Source of the DNA: Mycobacterium heckeshornense
GTDB lineage: Bacteria > Actinomycetota > Actinomycetes > Mycobacteriales > Mycobacteriaceae
Length of the DNA stretch: 64,000 nt
NCBI RefSeq assembly: GCF_016592155.1
Contig: NZ_AP024237.1
Span: forward strand, 930,001 to 994,000
Reading direction: 5' to 3'
Numbering within the stretch: the first letter of the stretch is position 1; every line of letters starts with the position of its first letter. The position numbers were made by a program, and so were the translations under genes. This document shows, one piece after another, positions 33,683 through 44,090 of this stretch. The notes under the pieces are model-generated. The model was not told the DNA's origin. It saw only the letters and a list, made by a program, of their open reading frames with translations, and ran no database searches.

Positions 33683-35365
33683 TCAGCGGCGCGCACTGCC
33701 ATCCGGGGAGGTGGGCCGGGCGAGTTCGGCGAGAAGGTCAGGGACGTCCAAGCGGGGGACGACGGCTTCGATGAACACCATCCGGTCCTGGTGCCGGGCG
33801 GCGGCGGTAAAGGCGTCGTCGAGCTCGCCACAGGTTTGCGCCCGGAACGTGAGTGCGTTCGTCACGCCCAGCGCACGCGGCACCTCAGCCCAACGCCAGC
33901 TCACAATGTCGTTGTAGGAAGCGTTCTTTCCGTGTATCGCCCGTTCTATGGTGTAACCATCGTTGTTGACCAGCACGATCACCGGTGCCAGCCCTTCGCG
34001 GGAGAAGACTCCGAGATCCTGGGCGGTCAGCTGCGCGGCGCCATCGCCGATCAGCAGCACCGGGCGGCGATCCCGGTGCGCCAGGCCGGCGCCGAGGGCC
34101 GCCGGCAGCGTATAGCCAATTGATCCCCACAGGGGCTGGCCGATGAATGTCACCCCCCGGGGCAGTCGGTGGCACGCCATCCCGTAAAACGAGGTGCCTT
34201 GGTCGGCGACCACCACGTTCCCCGGAGTCAGCGCCGCAGCAAGCCGGTCCCACAATATTTTTTGAGTGAGGGGCTGGTCTCGCGGCGGAGACTGCAAAGG
34301 GGCGCCGCCGGATGCGGGTGTGACCGGTGGCGACGTGATTCCACGTTCAGCGATAATCGTGGCCAGCGCTTCCAGTGCGGTCCCCATCTCCAGGGGCGCG
34401 AACACCTGGCCGGCCACGGTGCTCTGATCAACTCCGACGTCGATGGTTCGGGCCGGGTCGATGCGCTGGCTGAAGAAGCTGCTGACCATGTCGGTGAACA
34501 CCACACCGGCGGTCACCAGGACCGGCGCCTCCTCGACCGCGCGGCGCACAGGCTCGGCGCTGGCCGCGCCCACATAGATGCCCAGGAAGTTCGGGTTGCT
34601 CTCGTCGACCAGGCTCTTTCCCCACATCAGGGTGGCGTGGGGGACCGCATCGGCCGACAGCAGCGCCTCGAGTTGCGGGATGGCGTCGAGGCGATGGACC
34701 AGATAATCCGCGAGCACGGTGACTTGATGGTCTCCGATGAGTTTGGTTGCGGCGTCGATGAATAGCGAAAGAGCACGTGGGCTGGTGCCGCCGGTATAGC
34801 GTGGCAGCGGCGCCTCCGGCGGTTCAGCCGGAAAGCGCGCGACGTCGGTGGCCATCAGGATATACCCGGGCTGTTTTTGTTCCCGTACCTCCGAAAGCAC
34901 CCGATCGATTTCCCGGGTAGCCGTCGCAGGCATGAGCGTCGTTTGTGCACAGGTGATTTCGCGGCTGATCCGCAGGAAGTGCTCGAAGTCGCCGTCGCCG
35001 AGTGAATGATGCAGCGCCCGCCGTGTCCCCTGCGCGTCCTTGGACGGACCGCCGACAATATGCACCACTGGTACGTGTTCGGCGTAGCTGCCTGCGATCG
35101 CGTTGGCCGCTGACAGTTCGCCGACTCCGAACGTGGTGACCACTGCTGACATTCCACGCAGCCGCCCGTAACCGTCAGCGGCGTAGCCGGCGTTGAGCTC
35201 GTTGGCGTTGCCCACCCAGCGAAGACCGGGATGCGCGACGATGTGGTCGAGAAATTCAAGGTTGTAGTCACCGGGCACGCCGAAGATTTCGGAGACGCCG
35301 AGTTCGGTCAGGCGGTCGAGCAGATAGTCACCCACGGTGTAGGCACAGTGCTCAGTTCCATTCAC
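33683..35365 (-). CDS. kdc: Alpha-keto-acid decarboxylase (TPP-dependent)
   Basis: 560 aa from the GTG at 35365. The open frame runs on to 36289, but that part is antisense to the two SRPBCC genes. The length equals what I recall for Rv0853c. The N-terminal TPP domain has [20 protein letters not shown] and the catalytic Glu in [14 protein letters not shown]. The C-terminal TPP-binding motif is [13 protein letters not shown] to LVNNDGYT (GDG to NN). It decarboxylates branched or aromatic 2-keto acids to aldehydes. It is divergent from the SRPBCC gene at 35432 with 66 bases between. Confidence 0.9.
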   Translation of the reverse strand: MNGTEHCAYTVGDYLLDRLTELGVSEIFGVPGDYNLEFLDHIVAHPGLRWVGNANELNAGYAADGYGRLRGMSAVVTTFGVGELSAANAIAGSYAEHVPVVHIVGGPSKDAQGTRRALHHSLGDGDFEHFLRISREITCAQTTLMPATATREIDRVLSEVREQKQPGYILMATDVARFPAEPPEAPLPRYTGGTSPRALSLFIDAATKLIGDHQVTVLADYLVHRLDAIPQLEALLSADAVPHATLMWGKSLVDESNPNFLGIYVGAASAEPVRRAVEEAPVLVTAGVVFTDMVSSFFSQRIDPARTIDVGVDQSTVAGQVFAPLEMGTALEALATIIAERGITSPPVTPASGGAPLQSPPRDQPLTQKILWDRLAAALTPGNVVVADQGTSFYGMACHRLPRGVTFIGQPLWGSIGYTLPAALGAGLAHRDRRPVLLIGDGAAQLTAQDLGVFSREGLAPVIVLVNNDGYTIERAIHGKNASYNDIVSWRWAEVPRALGVTNALTFRAQTCGELDDAFTAAARHQDRMVFIEAVVPRLDVPDLLAELARPTSPDGSARR

Positions 35366-35431
35366 GAAGACGACCGTACCCTCACCCGAAAACCACTCCG
35401 GGCATCGCGCCGCCTCGCTATGGTGCGGGCC

Positions 35432-35878
35432 ATGGCAATCAGGGAAACTCGCGAAGTCGTCATCGAAGCAACCCCCGGGGAGATCCTCGACGTCATCGCT
35501 GATCTGGAATCGCTGCCCGAGTGGTCGTCGGCACATCAAAGCTCCGAAGTGGTCGAAAGGCGAGACGACGGTCGGCCCAAAGTGGCCCGGATGAAAGTCA
35601 GGGCGGCCGGCATCACCGATGAGCAGGTGGTCGCCTACACCTGGGGTGAGGGCATCGTGAGCTGGACGCTGGTCAGTGCCAGTCAACAGCGATCCCAGGA
35701 CGCGGTGTACACGCTGACCCCGGAGGGCGACAAGACTCGGGTGAAGTTCGAGATCACCGTCGACCCGACGGTGCCGCTGCCGGGATTCCTGCTCAAACGA
35801 ACCATCAAAGCAGTGATGGACACCTCGACCGAAGGACTGCGAAAGCGGGTGCTGAGCGTCAAGAAAGGCCGCGGTTGA
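35432..35878 (+). CDS. SRPBCC (START-like) family protein, copy 1
   Basis: 148 aa from the ATG at 35432 (an ATG at 35420 is also in frame). START/Bet v1-like fold marks: [35 protein letters not shown], and the C-terminal amphipathic helix with [16 protein letters not shown]. These proteins hold a hydrophobic ligand in a cavity. It has the size and place of Rv0854 next to the keto-acid decarboxylase. The next gene is a paralogue; 141 bases between them hold no gene that I can see. Confidence 0.87.
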   Translation: MAIRETREVVIEATPGEILDVIADLESLPEWSSAHQSSEVVERRDDGRPKVARMKVRAAGITDEQVVAYTWGEGIVSWTLVSASQQRSQDAVYTLTPEGDKTRVKFEITVDPTVPLPGFLLKRTIKAVMDTSTEGLRKRVLSVKKGRG

Positions 35879-36019
35879 CCGGACCGCCGGCGGGGACGGA
35901 GCCGGCAGCCGGCGGCGAGGGGCATCGACAACCTGCCGGCCTGCCGCTGCGCTTGGCGAAAGCGGCTGGTACTCGCGGATTTGCCGCCGTGGAGTCGGCG
36001 TGTTGCTAGCTTGGTGGTA

Positions 36020-36478
36020 GTGGCCGTACGAGCATCCCGGGAAATCGTTATCGACGCGCCGCCCAACGTGATTATGGAAGCGCTCGCCGATATCAACACC
36101 CTGACGGCGTGGTCTCCGGTGCACAAACGGGTGGAAGTGCTGGACCGCTACGACGACGGCCGCCCCCACCATGTGAGGGCCACCATCAAGATCTTCGGGC
36201 TGGTGGACAACGAGATTCTCGAATATCACTGGGGCCCCGACTGGGTGGTCTGGGATGCCGAGGCAACGTTTCAACAGCATGGACAGCACGTGGAGTACAC
36301 CCTCACGCGCGAGGGCGTCGACAAGACCCGGGTGCGCTTCGACATCACGGTCGAACCGTCGGGACCGATTCCCGAGTTCCTCGTCAAACGGGCCAGCAAC
36401 ATCGTGTTGGCCACCGCGACCGAGGGGCTGCGCGAGCGGGTTACGGGTCGGGCGAAGGACGCCCGTGAGCCGCAGTAG
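36020..36478 (+). CDS. SRPBCC (START-like) family protein, copy 2
   Basis: 152 aa from the GTG at 36020, chosen because [18 protein letters not shown] aligns with the start of the first copy ([18 protein letters not shown]). The same framework follows: [53 protein letters not shown]. It is probably an Rv0856/Rv0857-type protein. Its last 38 bases overlap the 3-prime end of the convergent aminotransferase gene. In M. tuberculosis a CoA-racemase gene (far) separates the two SRPBCC genes; here it is missing. Confidence 0.83.
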   Translation: MAVRASREIVIDAPPNVIMEALADINTLTAWSPVHKRVEVLDRYDDGRPHHVRATIKIFGLVDNEILEYHWGPDWVVWDAEATFQQHGQHVEYTLTREGVDKTRVRFDITVEPSGPIPEFLVKRASNIVLATATEGLRERVTGRAKDAREPQ

Positions 36479-37652
36479 CGCTTCGGTCGCGTAGCGCCGT
36501 CAGCCGGCGGATCGCCTCGTCGAGGGTGTCATCCCGTTTGGCAAATGTGAACCGCACCAGGTGATTCCAGAGCCTGGCAGGCTCGCCGTCGGGGTCGCAG
36601 AAGGCCGACATCGGGATCGCGGCCACCCCGACCTTCCCGGGCAGCGCGGCACAGAACGCGGTGCTGTCGTCATAGCCCAATGGACGGGGATCCGCGCACA
36701 GGAAGTAGGTGCCCGAACTGTCGTGGACGTCGAAGCCCACTTCGGCCAGTGCGCTCGCCAGTCGGTCACGCCTGGCCTGCAACGCGGTGCGCAGTGCGGC
36801 CACCCAGGCCTCTTCGTTATTGAGCGCCTCAGCCACCGCCGGCTGGAACGGGGCGCCGCCGACGTAGCTCAGATACTGCTTGGCTGCCCGTACCCCGGCG
36901 ATGAGATCGGATGGGCCGCAAGCCCATCCGATCTTCCAGCCGGTGCAATTGAACATCTTGGCGGCACTGGAGATGGTGACGGTACGTTCGGCCATTCCTG
37001 GGAAGGTGCCCGGGGGCAGGTGCCGGCGGCCGTCATACACCAGGTGCTCGTACACCTCGTCGGAGATGACCAGCAGGTTCGCCTCGACGGCGATTTCCGC
37101 GACGGCCGCCAGCTCGGCATGCGTGAGCACCATGCCGGTGGGGTTGTGCGGTGAGTTGAGTATCAGCGCTTTGGTGCGCGGCGTCACCGCGCGGCGCAGC
37201 GCGTCGACGTCCAGCGCGAAGCCGCGGCCATCCAACACCAGTGGGACGACAACCCGCCGCGCCCCGGCCATCGCCACCACCGGCGAGTAGGAGTCGTAGA
37301 AGGGCTGGATCAAGATCACCTCATCGCCCGGCTCGACCAGTCCGAGCACCGCCGCGGCGATGGCTTCGGTCGCGCCGACCGTCACCAGCACTTCGGTGTC
37401 CGGATCGTAGTCGACGCCGTAGTGCCGTTTGCGATGCGCGGCGATGGCGTGGCGTAGCGGCGCCATCCCGATCCCCGGCGGGTACTGGTTGACCCCCCGC
37501 GCGATGGCATCCTGCGCGGCCCTGAGCATCCCGGGTGGGCCGTCCTCATCGGGAAAACCCTGCCCGAGGTTCACTGCGCCGATCCTGGCGGCCAGCGCAG
37601 ACATTTCGGCAAACACCGTGGTCGCATATGGCCGCAGTCGCGACACCGTCAT
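36441..37652 (-). CDS. PLP-dependent class I/II aminotransferase
   Basis: 403 aa, fold type I. Motifs: [36 protein letters not shown], the [11 protein letters not shown] loop, [14 protein letters not shown], the Schiff-base Lys in [16 protein letters not shown], and the substrate-binding Arg in [11 protein letters not shown]. Its position equals Rv0858c, annotated as N-succinyldiaminopimelate aminotransferase (DapC); kynurenine/methionine aminotransferase-like activity is also possible from the sequence. It overlaps the convergent SRPBCC gene by 38 bases. Upstream it is divergent from fadA (147 bases between). Confidence 0.9.
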   Translation of the reverse strand: MTVSRLRPYATTVFAEMSALAARIGAVNLGQGFPDEDGPPGMLRAAQDAIARGVNQYPPGIGMAPLRHAIAAHRKRHYGVDYDPDTEVLVTVGATEAIAAAVLGLVEPGDEVILIQPFYDSYSPVVAMAGARRVVVPLVLDGRGFALDVDALRRAVTPRTKALILNSPHNPTGMVLTHAELAAVAEIAVEANLLVISDEVYEHLVYDGRRHLPPGTFPGMAERTVTISSAAKMFNCTGWKIGWACGPSDLIAGVRAAKQYLSYVGGAPFQPAVAEALNNEEAWVAALRTALQARRDRLASALAEVGFDVHDSSGTYFLCADPRPLGYDDSTAFCAALPGKVGVAAIPMSAFCDPDGEPARLWNHLVRFTFAKRDDTLDEAIRRLTALRDRSATAAHGRPSPDP

Positions 37653-37799
37653 GGTCCTTCAGCCTAGGACGTCCAGGACGCCGGGCGTCGGGTATGCCGA
37701 GCGCCGGAGCGGCAGGCCATCGCCCAACCAACAGGTTGATCGGCGGATTTGTTAGGGTGGCGGGCAATACCCGCTGCGGCTAGTGAAGAGGAACCAGCC

Positions 37800-39011
37800 A
37801 TGTCCGAAGAAGCCTTCATCTACGAGGCGATCCGTACTCCGCGCGGCAAGCAGAAAAACGGCTCGCTCCATGAGGTCAAGCCACTCGACCTAATCGTCGG
37901 CCTCATCAACGAGCTGCGCCGCCGCTTCCCCGACCTCGACGAGAACATGATCAGTGACGTCATCCTGGGCGTGGTGTCGCCGGTCGGTGACCAGGGCGGC
38001 GACATCGCCCGCACCGCGGTGCTGGCCGCAGGGTTGCCCGACACCACCGGCGGGGTGCAGCTCAACCGGTTCTGCGCGTCCGGGCTCGAGGCGGTGAACA
38101 CCGCTGCGCAAAAGGTGCGTTCCGGCTGGGACGACCTGGTGCTCGCCGGCGGTGTGGAGTCGATGAGCCGGGTGCCGATGGGTTCCGACGGTGGCGCCAT
38201 GGCGCTCGACCCGGCCACCAACTACGACGTCGGGTTCGTGCCGCAGGGCATCGGTGCCGACCTAATCGCCACCCTGGAGGGTTTCTCCCGCGAGGACGTC
38301 GACGCCTACGCGTTGCGCAGCCAGCAGCGCGCCGCCGCGGCCTGGTCCGGTGGCTACTTCGCCAAGTCGGTGGTGGCAGTCCGCGACCAGAACGGGCTGC
38401 TGATCCTCGACCACGACGAGCACATGCGGCCCGATACCACGATGGAGGGGCTGGCCAAACTGAAGCCGGCCTTCGAAGGCATTGCGGCGCTCGGCGGTTT
38501 CGACGATGTGGCGCTGCAGAAGTATCACTGGGTGGAAAAGATCAACCACGTCCACACCGGCGGCAACAGCTCCGGGATCGTCGACGGCGCCGCGCTGGTG
38601 CTCATCGGATCCGAAGCCGCGGGCAAGTCGCAGGGCCTCACGCCGCGGGCCCGCATCGTGGCCACCGCCACCAGCGGCGCCGAGCCGACGATCATGCTCA
38701 CCGGGCCGACGCCAGCCACCCGCAAGGTGCTCGACCGGGCCGGCCTGAGGATCGACGACATCGACCTGTTCGAGCTCAACGAGGCGTTCGCCTCGGTGGT
38801 ACTGAAGTACCAAAAGGATCTCAACATCCCCGACGAGAAGCTCAACGTCAACGGCGGTGCGATCGCGATGGGCCACCCGCTGGGCGCCACCGGCGCGATG
38901 ATCCTGGGCACCATGGTCGACGAGCTGGAGCGACGGGGGGCGCGACGCGCATTGGTCACGTTGTGCATCGGCGGCGGCATGGGTGTCGCCACCATCATCG
39001 AGAGGGTTTAA
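37800..39011 (+). CDS. fadA: Acetyl-CoA C-acyltransferase FadA (thiolase)
   Basis: 403 aa from the ATG at 37800; AGAGGAA lies just upstream. Thiolase marks: nucleophile Cys in [27 protein letters not shown] for the His, and [12 protein letters not shown] for the second Cys. It is the beta subunit of the fatty-acid beta-oxidation complex and cleaves 3-ketoacyl-CoA to acetyl-CoA and a shortened acyl-CoA. It is followed four bases later by fadB. The order matches Rv0859-Rv0860, where the two products form a trifunctional complex. Confidence 0.95.
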   Translation: MSEEAFIYEAIRTPRGKQKNGSLHEVKPLDLIVGLINELRRRFPDLDENMISDVILGVVSPVGDQGGDIARTAVLAAGLPDTTGGVQLNRFCASGLEAVNTAAQKVRSGWDDLVLAGGVESMSRVPMGSDGGAMALDPATNYDVGFVPQGIGADLIATLEGFSREDVDAYALRSQQRAAAAWSGGYFAKSVVAVRDQNGLLILDHDEHMRPDTTMEGLAKLKPAFEGIAALGGFDDVALQKYHWVEKINHVHTGGNSSGIVDGAALVLIGSEAAGKSQGLTPRARIVATATSGAEPTIMLTGPTPATRKVLDRAGLRIDDIDLFELNEAFASVVLKYQKDLNIPDEKLNVNGGAIAMGHPLGATGAMILGTMVDELERRGARRALVTLCIGGGMGVATIIERV

Positions 39012-39015
39012 GCGC

Positions 39016-41151
39016 ATGGCAGCCAACATCATTGCTTGGGACAAGGACGCCGATGGCATCGTCACGCTGACCATGGACGACCCTTCCGGGTCGGCCAACG
39101 TGATGAACGAGGCCTACATCGAGTCGATGGGTGAGACCGTCGATCGCCTTGTCGCCGAGAAGGATTCGATCACCGGCGTGGTGATCACCAGCGCCAAGAA
39201 GACCTTCTTTGCCGGCGGTGACCTGACCGCAATGGTCAAGGCGCGACCGGAGGATGCCGGGCAGTTCTTCGACACTGTGGAGCGCATCAAAAAGCAGCTA
39301 CGCACCCTCGAGACGTTCGGGAAGCCCGTCGTCGCGGCCATCAACGGGGCGGCGCTGGGCGGTGGTCTGGAGATCGCCCTGGCATGTCATCACCGGATCG
39401 CCGCCGACGTCAAGGGCAGCCAGATCGGAGTACCGGAGGTGACCCTCGGCTTGCTGCCCGGTGGGGGCGGCGTAACGCGGACGGTGCGGATGTTCGGCAT
39501 CCAAAAGGCGTTCGTGGAAATCCTGGCGCAGGGAACCCGGTTCAAGCCGGCCAAGGCCAAGCAGATTGGTCTTGTCGACGAGGTGGTTCCCACCGTGGAA
39601 GAGCTGGTGCCCGCCGCCAAGACATGGATCAAGGCCAACCCCGACGCGCACGTGCAGCCGTGGGACAAGCCGGACTACAAGATGCCCGGCGGCACGCCGT
39701 CATCGCCGTCGCTGGCAGCCATCCTGCCGTCGTTCCCGTCGAACTTGCGCAAACAGCTCAAGGGCGCTCCGATGCCGGCGCCGCGGGCCATCCTGGCCGC
39801 CGCCGTGGAGGGCGCGCAGGTCGACTTCGACACCGCCAGCCGCATCGAAAGCCGGTATTTCACGTCGCTGGTCACTTCGCAGGTGGCCAAGAACATGATT
39901 CAGGCATTCTTCTTCGACCTGCAGCACATCAACTCGGGCGGCTCCCGACCCGAGGGCTACGAGAAGACCACGTTCAAGAAGGTCGCCGTGCTCGGTGCCG
40001 GAATGATGGGTGCGGCCATCGCCTATGTGTGCGCCAAGGCGGGCATGGACGTGGTGCTCAAAGACGTCAGCTTGGAGGCGGCGCAGAGGGGCAAGGAGTA
40101 CTCGGAAAAGCTGGAAGCCAAGGCGTTGCAACGGGGCAAGACCACTCAGCAGCGTTCGGATGCGCTGTTGTCCCGTATCCATCCGACCGCTGACGTTAAT
40201 GACGCGGCGGGCGCGGACCTGGTCATCGAGGCGGTATTCGAGTCGGTTGACTTGAAGCACAAGGTGTTTGGCGAGATCGAGCCGATAGTGGCGCCCGACG
40301 CGGTACTGGGGTCCAACACTTCGACGTTGCCGATCACCGAACTGGCCACCGGTGTCAAGCGCGCCGAGGACTTCATCGGCCTGCACTTCTTCTCACCGGT
40401 CGACAAGATGCCGTTGCTGGAAATCATCAAGGGCCGCAAGACCTCTGACGCCACCCTGGCCAAGGCTATTGATCTGGCGATGCAGATCGGGAAAACGCCG
40501 ATCGTGGTCAACGACAGCCGCGGCTTCTACACCAGCCGGGTGATCGGCACATTCATCAACGAGGCGATCGCGATGCTCGGCGAGGGCGTGGAGCCGGCCA
40601 GCATCGAACATGCCGGTGGTCAGGCCGGCTACCCGGCGCCGCCGCTGCAGCTCTCCGACGAGCTCAACCTGGAGCTGATGGCCAAGATCGCCAAGGCGAC
40701 GCGCGAAGGCGTCGAGGCCACGGGCCTGACCTACACCCCGCATCCGGCCGAGGCCGTCGTCAACAAGATGTTGGAGCTGGGCCGGCCGGGCAAGCTCAAG
40801 GGCGCCGGCTTCTACGAGTACGCCGACGGCAAGCGGGTCGGGCTGTGGCCGGGTCTGCGGGAGACCTTCAAGTCGGGTTCGTCGAAGCCGCCGCTGGCCG
40901 ACATCATCGACCGCATGCTGTTCGCGGAGGCCCTGGAAACCCAGAAGTGCCTCGACGAGGGGGTGCTGACGTCCACCGCCGACGCCAACATCGGATCGAT
41001 CATGGGTATCGGTTTCCCGCCGTGGACCGGTGGCACCGCGCAGTTCGTCGTCGGCTATCCGGGTGGTAAGGAAGGTTTTGTCGCCCGCGCCCGCGAGTTG
41101 GCCGCCAAGTACGGCGACCGGTTCTTACCACCGGAGTCGCTGCCCGGTTAG
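39016..41151 (+). CDS. fadB: FadB multifunctional beta-oxidation protein
   Basis: 711 aa. The N-terminal crotonase (about 1-290) has both hydratase Glu residues: GGGLEIALACHH and IGVPEVTLGLLPGGGG. The C-terminal 3-hydroxyacyl-CoA dehydrogenase (about 315-710) has the NAD motif VAVLGAGMMGAAIAYVCAKA and catalytic His in IGLHFFSPVDKMP. It is the alpha subunit of the trifunctional enzyme with FadA: enoyl-CoA hydration and NAD-dependent oxidation. It is the same length class as Rv0860 (720 aa). A small terminator follows at 41167-41188. Confidence 0.95.
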   Translation: MAANIIAWDKDADGIVTLTMDDPSGSANVMNEAYIESMGETVDRLVAEKDSITGVVITSAKKTFFAGGDLTAMVKARPEDAGQFFDTVERIKKQLRTLETFGKPVVAAINGAALGGGLEIALACHHRIAADVKGSQIGVPEVTLGLLPGGGGVTRTVRMFGIQKAFVEILAQGTRFKPAKAKQIGLVDEVVPTVEELVPAAKTWIKANPDAHVQPWDKPDYKMPGGTPSSPSLAAILPSFPSNLRKQLKGAPMPAPRAILAAAVEGAQVDFDTASRIESRYFTSLVTSQVAKNMIQAFFFDLQHINSGGSRPEGYEKTTFKKVAVLGAGMMGAAIAYVCAKAGMDVVLKDVSLEAAQRGKEYSEKLEAKALQRGKTTQQRSDALLSRIHPTADVNDAAGADLVIEAVFESVDLKHKVFGEIEPIVAPDAVLGSNTSTLPITELATGVKRAEDFIGLHFFSPVDKMPLLEIIKGRKTSDATLAKAIDLAMQIGKTPIVVNDSRGFYTSRVIGTFINEAIAMLGEGVEPASIEHAGGQAGYPAPPLQLSDELNLELMAKIAKATREGVEATGLTYTPHPAEAVVNKMLELGRPGKLKGAGFYEYADGKRVGLWPGLRETFKSGSSKPPLADIIDRMLFAEALETQKCLDEGVLTSTADANIGSIMGIGFPPWTGGTAQFVVGYPGGKEGFVARARELAAKYGDRFLPPESLPG

Positions 41152-41166
41152 CGCGAGCAGCCGCTG

Positions 41167-41188
41167 AAACCCCGAAACCAGGGGTTTT
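41167..41188 (+). terminator. Hairpin terminator after fadB
   Basis: AAACCCC and GGGGTTT pair around a 7-base loop and are followed by a T. It closes the fadA-fadB operon and lies between convergent genes (fadB and the methyltransferase). Confidence 0.65.
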
Positions 41189-41218
41189 GAGGAGTTTTAG
41201 CGCCTGGTCGGCGGGGAG

Positions 41219-41824
41219 CTACCGGCGCTGCAGCAGGTAGGTGCGGGCGTGGAATCGGGCGGCAAACCTGTTTCCATCCGCCCAGCGCGGTTCGTCAGTC
41301 GCCGACAACAGCGACCAGCCCGGCGTGAAGCGACGTTCGATTTCCGACTGCTCGACGCCCGCCGGGCCAAAACCGCCGCGGGGCGCGAAGGCCACCATCA
41401 CCAGCCGTGCGCCGGGCGCGGCGGCGGCCGTGATCTCGTCGACATAGAGGTCGCGGTCATGAGCACTCATGCCGTGGAAGCAACCGTTGTCCACGATCAC
41501 CTGGAATCCCGAGCCGATTCCGGCCTGACCTAGATGCGTGACGTCGGCCCGGACGAAGTTGACCGTGACGTTTGCCGCCCGAGCCTTTGCTCGAGCTCTA
41601 TCGAGTGCCTTCGGCACGAAGTCCACCCCGGTGACGTGCCATCCGTGCTGGGCCAGGTAGATCGACGCATCTCCGGTGCCACATCCGACGTCAAGTGCCG
41701 ACCCTGGCGGCAGCGCGTCGGATCCCTCGATGAGCCCACGCAATACCGGCGACTGCGGATGGCCGTCCCACGGGGTAAAACCCAGCCGGTAGAAGACGCG
41801 AAACAATGCGTGTCGGGAAGCCAT
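41219..41824 (-). CDS. Class I SAM-dependent methyltransferase
   Basis: 201 aa. Start MASRHALFRVFYRLGFTPWDGH; SAM motif I is SALDVGCGTGDASIYLA and motif II/III is around VTGVDFVPKALDRARAKA; FVRADVTHLG and VIVDNGCFHGMSAHDR complete the fold. The type is like thiopurine/tellurite-resistance methyltransferases or small-metabolite methyltransferases; the substrate is unknown. It stands on the minus strand just after fadB and 110 bases downstream of the LLM gene. It is the first gene of an accessory block relative to the M. tuberculosis order. Confidence 0.85.
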   Translation of the reverse strand: MASRHALFRVFYRLGFTPWDGHPQSPVLRGLIEGSDALPPGSALDVGCGTGDASIYLAQHGWHVTGVDFVPKALDRARAKARAANVTVNFVRADVTHLGQAGIGSGFQVIVDNGCFHGMSAHDRDLYVDEITAAAAPGARLVMVAFAPRGGFGPAGVEQSEIERRFTPGWSLLSATDEPRWADGNRFAARFHARTYLLQRR

Positions 41825-41934
41825 TGCCTCACGGTATTACGTTGCCGGCGCTGATGAAAGCGCAGGCATCGGCCCGGCGCGGCGGATGGTTCCCGCAACG
41901 ATCCGCGACATGCGGTTGGGCTGGAAACTCTGTG

Positions 41935-42798
41935 TCACGCGTTGCACGCTGCGGCGATTCGGCGCCACTGCTCGCGGGGAAAGGCTCTCTGATCGGCCGC
42001 CAGCACCTGGACGCAGACGTGGTCGGCGCCGGCTGCCTGGTGTTCGGCGACCCTGCGCATGATGGCCGCCTCGTCACCCCAGGCGATGATCGCATCGAAG
42101 AGCCGATCGCTCACCTGCGCCAGATCGTCCGCCGAAAACCCGCTGCGCAACAGATTATTGGCGTAGTTCGGCAACGCCAGATACGCGCGAAGCCACTCGG
42201 TGCCGATGCGGCGCGCCTCGTCGGCGTCGTCGCACAGGATCACGGTCTGCTCCGGCAGCAGCAACGGGCCATCGCCCAAAACCGAACGCGCCGTGGCGGT
42301 GTGCTCAGGAGTCACCAGGTAGGGGTGGGCTCCGCGGGCGCGGCTGGCCGCCAGCGCCAGCATTTTCGGGCCCAGCGCTGCCAGCACCCGCCGCTCGACC
42401 GGCACCGGCTGGGCTGCGGCATCCAATCCGTCCAGGAACGACGCCGTCGCGGCCAGCGGCTTGCGGTATCTGCCCGGCTGTTTCGCGTCGATCAGGGGAG
42501 CGTGGCTGACGCCGATGCCCAGCAGAAAGCGGTCTGCGTGCTCGGCGCTCAGTGCGGCATGGGATTTGGCGACATCGTCGGGTGCATGCATCCACAGGTT
42601 GAGGATGCCCGTGGCGATCACCGTCTGCTTGGTGGCGGCAAGCAGCCGCTCCACCGCATCGAAGACCGGCCCGCCGACATCGGGAATCCACAGCGCTGTA
42701 AAGCCCAAATCGTCCAATTCCGCTGCGGCATCGGCGGCTTCGGCTGGATCGCCGTAACGCAGCTGGCTACTCCATATTCCGACCCCGGAAAGCTCCAC
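41935..42798 (-). CDS. LLM-class F420-dependent oxidoreductase
   Basis: 287 aa, GTG start three bases after the FAD monooxygenase stop. Features: AELDDLGFTALWIPDVGG, IATGILNLWMH, the barrel strand RFLLGIGVSHAPLID, and KMLALAASRARGAHPYLVTP. This is the shorter TIGR03620-like F420 LLM group by look (VTPEHT motif). It probably uses F420 as a hydride carrier. It is co-directional with the monooxygenase and likely under the same operator at 44028-44074. Confidence 0.88.
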   Translation of the reverse strand: MELSGVGIWSSQLRYGDPAEAADAAAELDDLGFTALWIPDVGGPVFDAVERLLAATKQTVIATGILNLWMHAPDDVAKSHAALSAEHADRFLLGIGVSHAPLIDAKQPGRYRKPLAATASFLDGLDAAAQPVPVERRVLAALGPKMLALAASRARGAHPYLVTPEHTATARSVLGDGPLLLPEQTVILCDDADEARRIGTEWLRAYLALPNYANNLLRSGFSADDLAQVSDRLFDAIIAWGDEAAIMRRVAEHQAAGADHVCVQVLAADQRAFPREQWRRIAAACNA

Positions 42799-42801
42799 GG
42801 A

Positions 42802-44013
42802 TCAATGTTGCCAGACGCCGGCAGCATAGTCGGGCACCGGGATCGAGTCGTGCAAGCGCACGCCGGTGGTGTTCAGCTTGGCCACGGTCCGGGTGAGCGG
42901 GCTGGGCAGGGCCGACACCACCTGGATACCCCGGGTCACCGCCCAGAGCGCCGCGCGGGAAGCAGGGACGATGGTTTTGGCGGCGGTCCGCGCGAAAGCG
43001 CGGCTGCGGCGCACCGGCTCGCTCATCCGTCGTTGGTAGGCGGTAAATGCGTGTGCGTGATCGCCACCTGTCCGGGCCAGTTCCCCGGCCAGCACATAGG
43101 CGCCGACCACCGCGAGGCTGGTACTGCCACCCACCGCCGGGCCAGGGCAGTAGCCTGCATCGCCGACGAGGGTCACCCGGCCCTGCGACCAACCGTCCAA
43201 CTGCAACTGGGTAATGGAGTCGAAGTAGAAGGCCGGAGTGTCCTCGAGCCGGGTCAGCCAATCGTCGACCCGTGGTGCCATCGCGGCGAACGCCGTGCGC
43301 AGTAACTGCTTTTGCCGCAGCGTATCGCGATGGTGGTAGTGCAGCTGCGGGCTGCGGAACAGGAAAACCAGTCGCGCATCGTCCAGATGCCGAGCGCTGT
43401 AGATCGCCGCCATCCGCCCCACCCCGACATGGCAGTGCATTTCCCCTTCGGGTGCAAGCGTTTTCGGCACCGACGCCACCGCCAGGTATGCGCCCAGAAA
43501 TCGGGTCATCCCGGCGTCGTCACCGAAGGTCAGCCGCCTGACGTTGGAATGCAGCCCGTCGGCGCCGATGACGACGTCGAACCTGCGTGGCGGCGTCCGC
43601 TGAAACGTCACGTCCCCGTCGGGTGAAATGGCGGTAATCGAGTCCCCGAACAGATACTCGACGTCGTCGCGACCGGCGTCGTAGTAGATCTCGCTGAGAT
43701 CGTCGCGCATGATCTCGACGTGCCGGTCGGAGGCGGCGGCGACGATCTTGGCGAGGTCGACGCTGATCGGCCGCCCGCCGGACTGCCGGTGGATGGTCAT
43801 CCGCGTGGTCCCGGTCGTGCGCTCCTCGATGCGGGGCAGCACGCCCATGTGCGCCGAGATGTCCATCGCCGGGCGGAACAAGTCGACCGCGTGGCCTCCG
43901 GTTTTGCGTAACGTCGGCGCGCGCTCGACGACCGTGACGTCGAAACCGCGCCTGGCCAGCCAGTACGCCACAACCGGCCCGGCGATGCTGGCGCCCGAGA
44001 TCAAGACCCGCAC
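42802..44013 (-). CDS. FAD-dependent aromatic monooxygenase (PHBH-like)
   Basis: 403 aa, GTG start. FAD motifs: VLISGASIAGPVVAYWLARR near the N-terminus, FDVVIGADGLHSNVR (DG motif), and GRVTLVGDAGYCPGPAVGG (GD motif). These define the PHBH-fold group A flavoprotein hydroxylases that hydroxylate aromatic or polyketide-like substrates with NAD(P)H and O2. It is divergent from the TetR at 44091 with a long inverted repeat between. The layout (flavin monooxygenase plus TetR back to back) is classic for an inducible degradation or detoxification gene. Confidence 0.92.
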   Translation of the reverse strand: MRVLISGASIAGPVVAYWLARRGFDVTVVERAPTLRKTGGHAVDLFRPAMDISAHMGVLPRIEERTTGTTRMTIHRQSGGRPISVDLAKIVAAASDRHVEIMRDDLSEIYYDAGRDDVEYLFGDSITAISPDGDVTFQRTPPRRFDVVIGADGLHSNVRRLTFGDDAGMTRFLGAYLAVASVPKTLAPEGEMHCHVGVGRMAAIYSARHLDDARLVFLFRSPQLHYHHRDTLRQKQLLRTAFAAMAPRVDDWLTRLEDTPAFYFDSITQLQLDGWSQGRVTLVGDAGYCPGPAVGGSTSLAVVGAYVLAGELARTGGDHAHAFTAYQRRMSEPVRRSRAFARTAAKTIVPASRAALWAVTRGIQVVSALPSPLTRTVAKLNTTGVRLHDSIPVPDYAAGVWQH

Positions 44014-44027
44014 CGGAGAACCCCCTT

Positions 44028-44074
44028 ACTTAACGATTGGTAAGCTTACCATGCCTGCTTACCAACCGTTAAGT
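44028..44074. promoter_or_regulatory. Long near-perfect inverted repeat, probable TetR operator
   Basis: Arms 44028-44045 (ACTTAACGATTGGTAAGC) and 44057-44074 match in 17 of 18 positions as reverse complements around an 11-base centre. Inside the left half lies a complete small palindrome GGTAAGCTTACC (44039-44050). The element fills the gap between the FAD monooxygenase and TetR genes. The structure suggests two TetR dimers or one extended site. Confidence 0.8.
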
Positions 44075-44090
44075 CAGTTAAACTTCCCAG

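Noticed and set aside
35366-36289. Upstream extension of the keto-acid decarboxylase to 868 codons
   Set aside because: The extra part is antisense to two SRPBCC genes and the 560-aa form matches the family length.
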